DNA of 9,740 nt from Lachnospiraceae bacterium. GTDB lineage: Bacteria > Bacillota > Clostridia > Lachnospirales > Lachnospiraceae. The stretch covers positions 1 to 9,740 of the forward strand of contig JAGAEH010000218.1 in assembly GCA_017613225.1 (NCBI GenBank), in the 5' to 3' direction. The notes under the pieces are model-generated. The model searched no databases, was not told the origin of the DNA, and saw only the letters and a program-made list of their open reading frames with translations. The translations under genes and the position numbers were made by a program. This document shows, piece by piece, positions 5,342-9,740 of the stretch. Each line of letters begins with the position of its first letter. Position 1 is the stretch's first letter.

Positions 5342-8300
5342 ATGAAACGATTTGTACGCTTTGTGTCGATGCTGATGGCGCTGATCATGGTGCTTACAGT
5401 GATCGATCCGTTCTCTGTCAGAGCGGAAGATACCGACGCGCAGACGGAAGCCGTCGTGAAAGAGGAAACTGCTGCCGGGCAGGAAGATCCCGCGGCAGAG
5501 GTGATCGCCGCGCAGCCGGATGAGGAAAAGACGGACGCGGCCGAAGCTGCGGAAGAACCCGCGGCGGAGATTCCTGCCGAGCCGGAGAAAGAAGAACCCG
5601 CGGCGGAGACTCCTGCCGAGCCGGAGAAAGAAGAACCTGCGGCGGCGACTCCTGCCGAGCCGGAGAAGGAAGAACCCGCGGCGGAGACTCCTGACGAACC
5701 GGAGAAGGAAGAACCCGCGGCGGTAACTCCTGCTGACCCGGAGAAGGAAGAGCCTGCGGCGGAAACTCCCGCCGAACCGGAGAAGGAAGAGCCTGCGGCG
5801 GAGACACCTGCGGAGCCGGAGAAGGAAGAGCCTGCTGAGGAGACTCCTGCCGAGCCGGAGAAGGAAGAGCCCGCTGAGGAGACTCCTGCCGAACCGGAGA
5901 AGGAAGAACCTGCGGCGGAGAAACCTGCCGAACCCGATAAGGAATCGGAGAACACCGGGAAAAAGGGCACCCGCGGCGGAGCCAAGTCCGGGAATATTCT
6001 CACTCTGCAGCTGGACCAGGAAGTGCACGTCACAGGCGAGGTGCAAAATGACAAGGTGGAAGAAGCAGTCATCCTGTCCTTCACGCCGGAAGAGGATGGA
6101 GAGTACTATTTCTACTCATATGACTTCGCCACGGATCCTTATGCTTTCTTATACGATGGCTGCGATGCCGATCGGAATCTGATTGGAGAAAACGATGATG
6201 GCGGGGAGAGCAACAACTTCGGCCTTTTGGCGACGCTGACCGCCGGAACGACCTATTACCTGTATGCGACAGTTTTCGAGACCGGAACGATAGACTATAA
6301 GGTCAAAGTGGTGATCCCCACATATATCAGCATTACGCTGAATGCTTCCGGCGGATACTTTGATTCGGAAGAACAGACGGAGATCACACAGAGAATCGTC
6401 TCAGGATCTACTGATCCTCGAATCTTCCAGGAACCGACTCCCCCGGTAGGTGGAGTATACTATTTTTCCGGCTGGACTTTGACGGAAGGCGGCACGGAGA
6501 TTCTTCAGGACCTAAGCCAACTCGTTGATGGAGACGTTTTATACGCGGTCTGGGAAGACGCTGTTCGTGTCACCTTTTATTCTACGCTCGGTTACTTCAG
6601 CAAAGAAGAAATCGATGGTGAAATGCAATATACGATCGTAGACAGCTTCTGGACGCAGAAGGGATGTCCTACAAGAGGCCCGGAAGTTTACAACGATGAG
6701 GGCCTGATCTTTGCCGGATGGTCACTGGAGGAAAACAGTGACGAGATCATTGCTTTTTCCAGTTACGCCATAAATGGAGACACGGATTTCTACGCGGTCT
6801 GGCGGGAAGCCGGCGCTTTCCCGGCGCTTTCCCTTGGACAGCAGACCCAGGTGGATAAGCCTTACGGAACCCCGGTCTGGTTCTGCTTCACCGCGGAGGA
6901 AGACGGGTGGTATGTCTTTGTTTCTGAAAACGCTGATTCGGGAGACCCTTACGGGGAACTCTATTCCGAGGACATGACATTCATCATGTCGGATGATAAC
7001 AGCAACAGAAATAATAATTTCCGTATAGAATACCAGCTGTCGGCGGGAGAGACCATCTGCCTGAAAGCAGATGAACGCAACGAAGGTTCAGCCTCTTATA
7101 CCGTGAAAGTCGATAAGGGGATGCCGATCACCCTTGACGCCTCCGGCGGCTACTTTGAAGACGAGGAGCAGACGACATTGTTCGCGCTGGCGCTTTCCGG
7201 AGACAACGGTTTCGAGTCGCTGAAGACCCCTCAGAACACTAATCGCGCCATGCGGTTCCTGGGCTGGACCTTTACCGAAGGCGGAACAGAAGCGGACGCC
7301 GTCTGGGAAGATCTGGAGGAGTGCAGTGTTCTTTACGCGGTCTGGTCACAGCCCCTGCAGCTCCTGCTGGATGTGGAAACGCCTGTATCCGGCGAAGTCC
7401 TGTATGACAGAAATGAGGAAGCCGTCTTCCTGGCCTTCACACCGGAAGAGGACGGGGATTATTACTTCTACTCCTATGATTACGTTATAGATCCATATGC
7501 TTTCCTCTTAAACTCCGAGTTTGAGCAGATCGGATATAACGACGACGGCGGGGAGGAAAACAACTTCGCGTTCACCATCACCCTCAGCGCCGGGGAGACC
7601 TACTACCTTGGGGCTACGATCTGCGGCACCGGCGTGATCGACTATAAAGTCAAAGTTGAAAAGGTGAATGGCATCCACATTACACTGGACGCGTCCGGCG
7701 GCTACTTTGAACCGGATGGACAGGAGACGATCCAGGCAACGATCCTTCCCGGCATAACGACATTAGATAACCTTACTGTGCCAGTGCCTTCCGTGGGGGG
7801 AAAGTCCTTTGCCGGATGGACCAGGACCAAGGGCGGTACGGAGGCGGATGCTGACATCAGCCAGCTTTCAGAGGGCGATACGCTGTACGCGGTCTGGGTG
7901 GACGTGGTTCGGATCACCTTCCATGCCACCAGGGGCTTCTTCAGTTACGAAATCGATGAGGAGACCGGTGAGAAGATCTACGAAAAAGAGACAGGTGGGC
8001 TGATAAAAATAGGGGAAACCACCGGGGCCCCCAGCATAAAAAATGATCAGGGCCTGATCTTTGTGGGATGGTCGCTTTCCGAGGAGAGCAATGATATCAT
8101 TTCGCTTGGCGATTATCGGATCTATGAAGATACGAACTTTTACGCGGTTTGGTCAGACACGAGCGAGGTCCCGGAGCTGGTTCTGGAAGAGACAGCACAG
8201 GTGGATAACCCGGCCGGAAGTCCGGTCTGGTTCCGCTTTACCGCAGAAGAGGCAGGCTGGTACATCTTTGTTTCCGACAACAACGGAAGCAGCGATCCGA

Positions 8301-9740
8301 TAGGCTACCTTTATGACGCCGACATGTCAGGAATTACCGATGACGACGAAGGTAACGGAAACATGAATTTCAGGATCCTGGCCCGGCTGGAAGACGGAGA
8401 GAGCTGTTACTTAAGGGCGGATGAATACCATGGCAAAGCAGCCTCTTACACTGTGATCGTCCACAGGGCGATGGTCATCACAGTGGATGCCAACGGCGGT
8501 TATTATGACAATGACGGAGAGCAGGCAGCCACGAGTTTCGCGTATTGCTATAACACAGCGGACTTCCTGCGCAATGCGCCGCTTCCTCAGACCGACGAGG
8601 AAGACAGGGCTGTTCACGGCTGGGCCGTCAATGCGGACGCCGAGAAACCGAACGTCACGGAGGAGACAGAGCTCACGGACGGTACAATACTCTATGCAGT
8701 CTGGGGCAAGGATATCTCGAATCATTACATCGATGGCAGGATCGATACTTCCGACTATGATTTCTATCCGGAGTACGGCGGATCCGCGGAGCGTCATTTC
8801 GTGTACTATAGTTCTCATGTCGGAGAAGACGAACTCACTTATCAGTGGTATGTCTCTCAGCAGGATGAGGGCAATGACACAGGCCGTTACGTCATGATCG
8901 ACGGCGCGACAGAGTCCAGCTACATCGTTGAGAATGTTACATACATGATGGATCTGAAGCTGACCGTCACGGACATTGACGGCTTCGCGCAGGATTTCTA
9001 CACAGAAGTCGGTGTGAATACGGGGCTGTGGATCAGTGTGCTTTCGAACTACCGGACATGCGTGGAAAAAGGCGGTTCGGAGACAGTCATATTTGAGCCG
9101 CATATCGATCTGGGCGAGGTCCGCACCGAGATCGATGTGAATATATATGACGAAGCAAGCGACTATTATCTCCCGGTCGATACGATCGAAAACGCGACGG
9201 AATACAAACTGGAGAACATACAGGCGGACTACAAGATCGCATGCAGGGCCATGGATGAATACGGCGGATCGACCGTTGAATGGGTCTATGTCTACTGCGG
9301 CGGCCATGTCATAAAGACCGAGACCGGTTATCCTACCTGCACGAACAGCGTCAGTCACGGCAGGGTATACTGCGAAAGATGCGGAATGACCATAAAAGAC
9401 GGCACGTACATGGAAGCCCTCGGCCATGACTTCGGAGCCTGGGAAGTGCTATACGAAGCCACCGAGGAGCAGGCCGGCATCATGCGGCGCGTCTGCCTGA
9501 GAGATCCGGACCACGTCGAGACAAGGGAGTATTTCCTGGGTGAGAACATGCTCACCGTCACCTATGTGAGGCTGGATGAGAACGGAAATATCGCAGCCAA
9601 ATGGGACGCGGCGTACGCGGTAGACGATAAGGTAAGCGTACTGCACGGCGAAACGGTGGCGATCAAATACTGGTGCGATCCTCATTACCGTGTCAGTGAA
9701 ATGAGATGGGGCGGTTACGGCGCCGCCAATACGCAGATCC
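5342..9740 (+). CDS. Giant secreted repeat protein (PPC-like and Listeria-Bacteroides-like modules), 3' end outside the window
   Basis: An uninterrupted frame of 1,466 codons runs off the window. ATG 5342 has AAGGGGG (5330-5336) five bases upstream. Residues 1-28 are a signal peptide (MKRF start, hydrophobic LMALIMVLTV core, VRA cleavage before ED). Residues 71-200 are ten 13-residue Pro/Glu repeats, an acidic stalk. Residues about 219-668 and 671-1121 are two copies of one five-module block. Modules of type A (e.g. SFTPEEDGEYYFYSYD, ENDDGGESNNF, TAGTTYY) resemble PPC beta-sandwiches. Type B (ITLNASGGYF...FSGWT...LYAVW) resemble Listeria-Bacteroides/InlB-B repeats. Residues about 1123-1225 look Ig-like (LTYQWYVSQ). 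From about 1336 a segment YCERCGM...ALGHDFGAW...ATEEQAG...RRVCLRD recurs in gut clostridial surface proteins. No enzyme motif is visible. It is probably an adhesin or scaffold; an anchor, if any, lies beyond the window. Codon use is less GC-biased (ATA, TTA present) than lpdA. Confidence 0.92.
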   Translation, partial: MKRFVRFVSMLMALIMVLTVIDPFSVRAEDTDAQTEAVVKEETAAGQEDPAAEVIAAQPDEEKTDAAEAAEEPAAEIPAEPEKEEPAAETPAEPEKEEPAAATPAEPEKEEPAAETPDEPEKEEPAAVTPADPEKEEPAAETPAEPEKEEPAAETPAEPEKEEPAEETPAEPEKEEPAEETPAEPEKEEPAAEKPAEPDKESENTGKKGTRGGAKSGNILTLQLDQEVHVTGEVQNDKVEEAVILSFTPEEDGEYYFYSYDFATDPYAFLYDGCDADRNLIGENDDGGESNNFGLLATLTAGTTYYLYATVFETGTIDYKVKVVIPTYISITLNASGGYFDSEEQTEITQRIVSGSTDPRIFQEPTPPVGGVYYFSGWTLTEGGTEILQDLSQLVDGDVLYAVWEDAVRVTFYSTLGYFSKEEIDGEMQYTIVDSFWTQKGCPTRGPEVYNDEGLIFAGWSLEENSDEIIAFSSYAINGDTDFYAVWREAGAFPALSLGQQTQVDKPYGTPVWFCFTAEEDGWYVFVSENADSGDPYGELYSEDMTFIMSDDNSNRNNNFRIEYQLSAGETICLKADERNEGSASYTVKVDKGMPITLDASGGYFEDEEQTTLFALALSGDNGFESLKTPQNTNRAMRFLGWTFTEGGTEADAVWEDLEECSVLYAVWSQPLQLLLDVETPVSGEVLYDRNEEAVFLAFTPEEDGDYYFYSYDYVIDPYAFLLNSEFEQIGYNDDGGEENNFAFTITLSAGETYYLGATICGTGVIDYKVKVEKVNGIHITLDASGGYFEPDGQETIQATILPGITTLDNLTVPVPSVGGKSFAGWTRTKGGTEADADISQLSEGDTLYAVWVDVVRITFHATRGFFSYEIDEETGEKIYEKETGGLIKIGETTGAPSIKNDQGLIFVGWSLSEESNDIISLGDYRIYEDTNFYAVWSDTSEVPELVLEETAQVDNPAGSPVWFRFTAEEAGWYIFVSDNNGSSDPIGYLYDADMSGITDDDEGNGNMNFRILARLEDGESCYLRADEYHGKAASYTVIVHRAMVITVDANGGYYDNDGEQAATSFAYCYNTADFLRNAPLPQTDEEDRAVHGWAVNADAEKPNVTEETELTDGTILYAVWGKDISNHYIDGRIDTSDYDFYPEYGGSAERHFVYYSSHVGEDELTYQWYVSQQDEGNDTGRYVMIDGATESSYIVENVTYMMDLKLTVTDIDGFAQDFYTEVGVNTGLWISVLSNYRTCVEKGGSETVIFEPHIDLGEVRTEIDVNIYDEASDYYLPVDTIENATEYKLENIQADYKIACRAMDEYGGSTVEWVYVYCGGHVIKTETGYPTCTNSVSHGRVYCERCGMTIKDGTYMEALGHDFGAWEVLYEATEEQAGIMRRVCLRDPDHVETREYFLGENMLTVTYVRLDENGNIAAKWDAAYAVDDKVSVLHGETVAIKYWCDPHYRVSEMRWGGYGAANTQI
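5552..5941 (+). repeat. Ten tandem 39-bp repeats coding EEPAAETPAEPEK
   Basis: Ten head-to-tail copies with no spacing encode EEPAAETPAEPEK and close variants (AEI, AAT, PDE, AVT, PAD, AEE and AEK forms). The last copy ends in PDK at 5941. The block is acidic and Pro-rich, as in cell-wall-spanning stalks. Because the period is a multiple of three, copy changes keep the frame. The repeat has no stop in several other frames on both strands, which creates long spurious frames there. Confidence 0.95.
5996..8704 (+). repeat. Two tandem copies of a ~1.36-kb, 452-codon block inside the giant gene
   Basis: Copy 1 (5996 to about 7351) and copy 2 (7352 to 8704) share the order A-B-B'-A'-B''. Landmarks line up: the Phe of FTPEEDG sits at 6080 and 7436, exactly 1,356 bases apart; the B' modules end in FYAVW with Trp codons at 6800 and 8150; both A' modules contain PVWF.FTAEE.GWY.FVS (6880s and 8220s). 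Copies are clearly diverged at protein level, with small indels, so the duplication is old, or has drifted under selection. The A modules (residues about 219-325, 496-590, 671-772, 946-1040) are PPC-like; B modules (329-404, 408-487, 594-668, 778-852, 856-937, 1044-1121) end in YAVW. Confidence 0.9.

Noticed and set aside
5261..6084. Long minus-strand frames of 250-260 codons across the Pro/Glu repeats (Arg/Leu- or Ser/Gly-repetitive products)
   Set aside because: They are antisense readings of the 39-bp repeat, which lacks stops in several frames; the plus frame has signal peptide, ribosome site and continuation into recognised modules.
8411..9427. 338-codon minus-strand frame inside the giant gene
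   Set aside because: Composition is unlike a real protein, no ribosome site, and the opposite strand encodes the repeat modules without interruption.

Overview
The window reads as chromosomal DNA of an anaerobic, GC-rich Firmicute, most likely a gut or rumen Clostridium-class bacterium. The reasons are strong AGGAGG-type ribosome binding sites, an AbrB-like regulator driving an ABC-2 exporter, a PD-(D/E)XK (Rpn/transposase-family) remnant with an 'REEGLAEGLKEG' tail, and a very large secreted repeat protein with PPC-like and Listeria-Bacteroides-type modules. Genus cannot be read from the sequence.

Left part (1-2808, plus strand): a 5'-cut lipoate-protein ligase A reading frame (1-867) carries an in-frame TGA at 52-54, directly followed by a perfect 12-bp hairpin. 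A 485-bp non-coding gap follows, filled by a tandem array of five units with an exact 85-bp period. Each unit holds the same 9-bp GC-rich hairpin. Then comes an intact dihydrolipoamide dehydrogenase gene (1353-2738), closed by a strong, apparently bidirectional terminator. LplA would charge lipoyl domains and Lpd (E3) would reoxidise them, so the pair belongs to 2-oxoacid dehydrogenase or glycine-cleavage metabolism.

Middle part (2825-5157, minus strand): a decayed 3' end of a PD-(D/E)XK nuclease/transposase-family gene and a short repeat-like intergenic sequence lie downstream of a compact operon. The operon order is AbrB-family regulator, ABC ATPase, 18-codon micro-ORF, ABC-2 permease. The joints are tightly coupled: one base between regulator and ATPase, and ATGA overlaps on both sides of the micro-ORF. 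An inverted repeat over the operon's -10 region suggests autoregulation.

Right part (5342 to the end, plus strand): one open frame of more than 1,466 codons, transcribed divergently from the regulator operon, leaves the window without a stop. It encodes a signal peptide, ten 13-residue Pro/Glu-rich repeats, a 452-residue five-module block present twice (PPC-like and Listeria-Bacteroides-like modules alternating), an Ig-like region and a Cys-containing 'GHDFGxW' segment. It is probably a secreted or surface adhesin or scaffold. The most noteworthy items are the 85-bp hairpin array, the micro-ORF joining ATPase and permease, the TGA plus hairpin in lplA, and the higher-order duplication in the giant protein.
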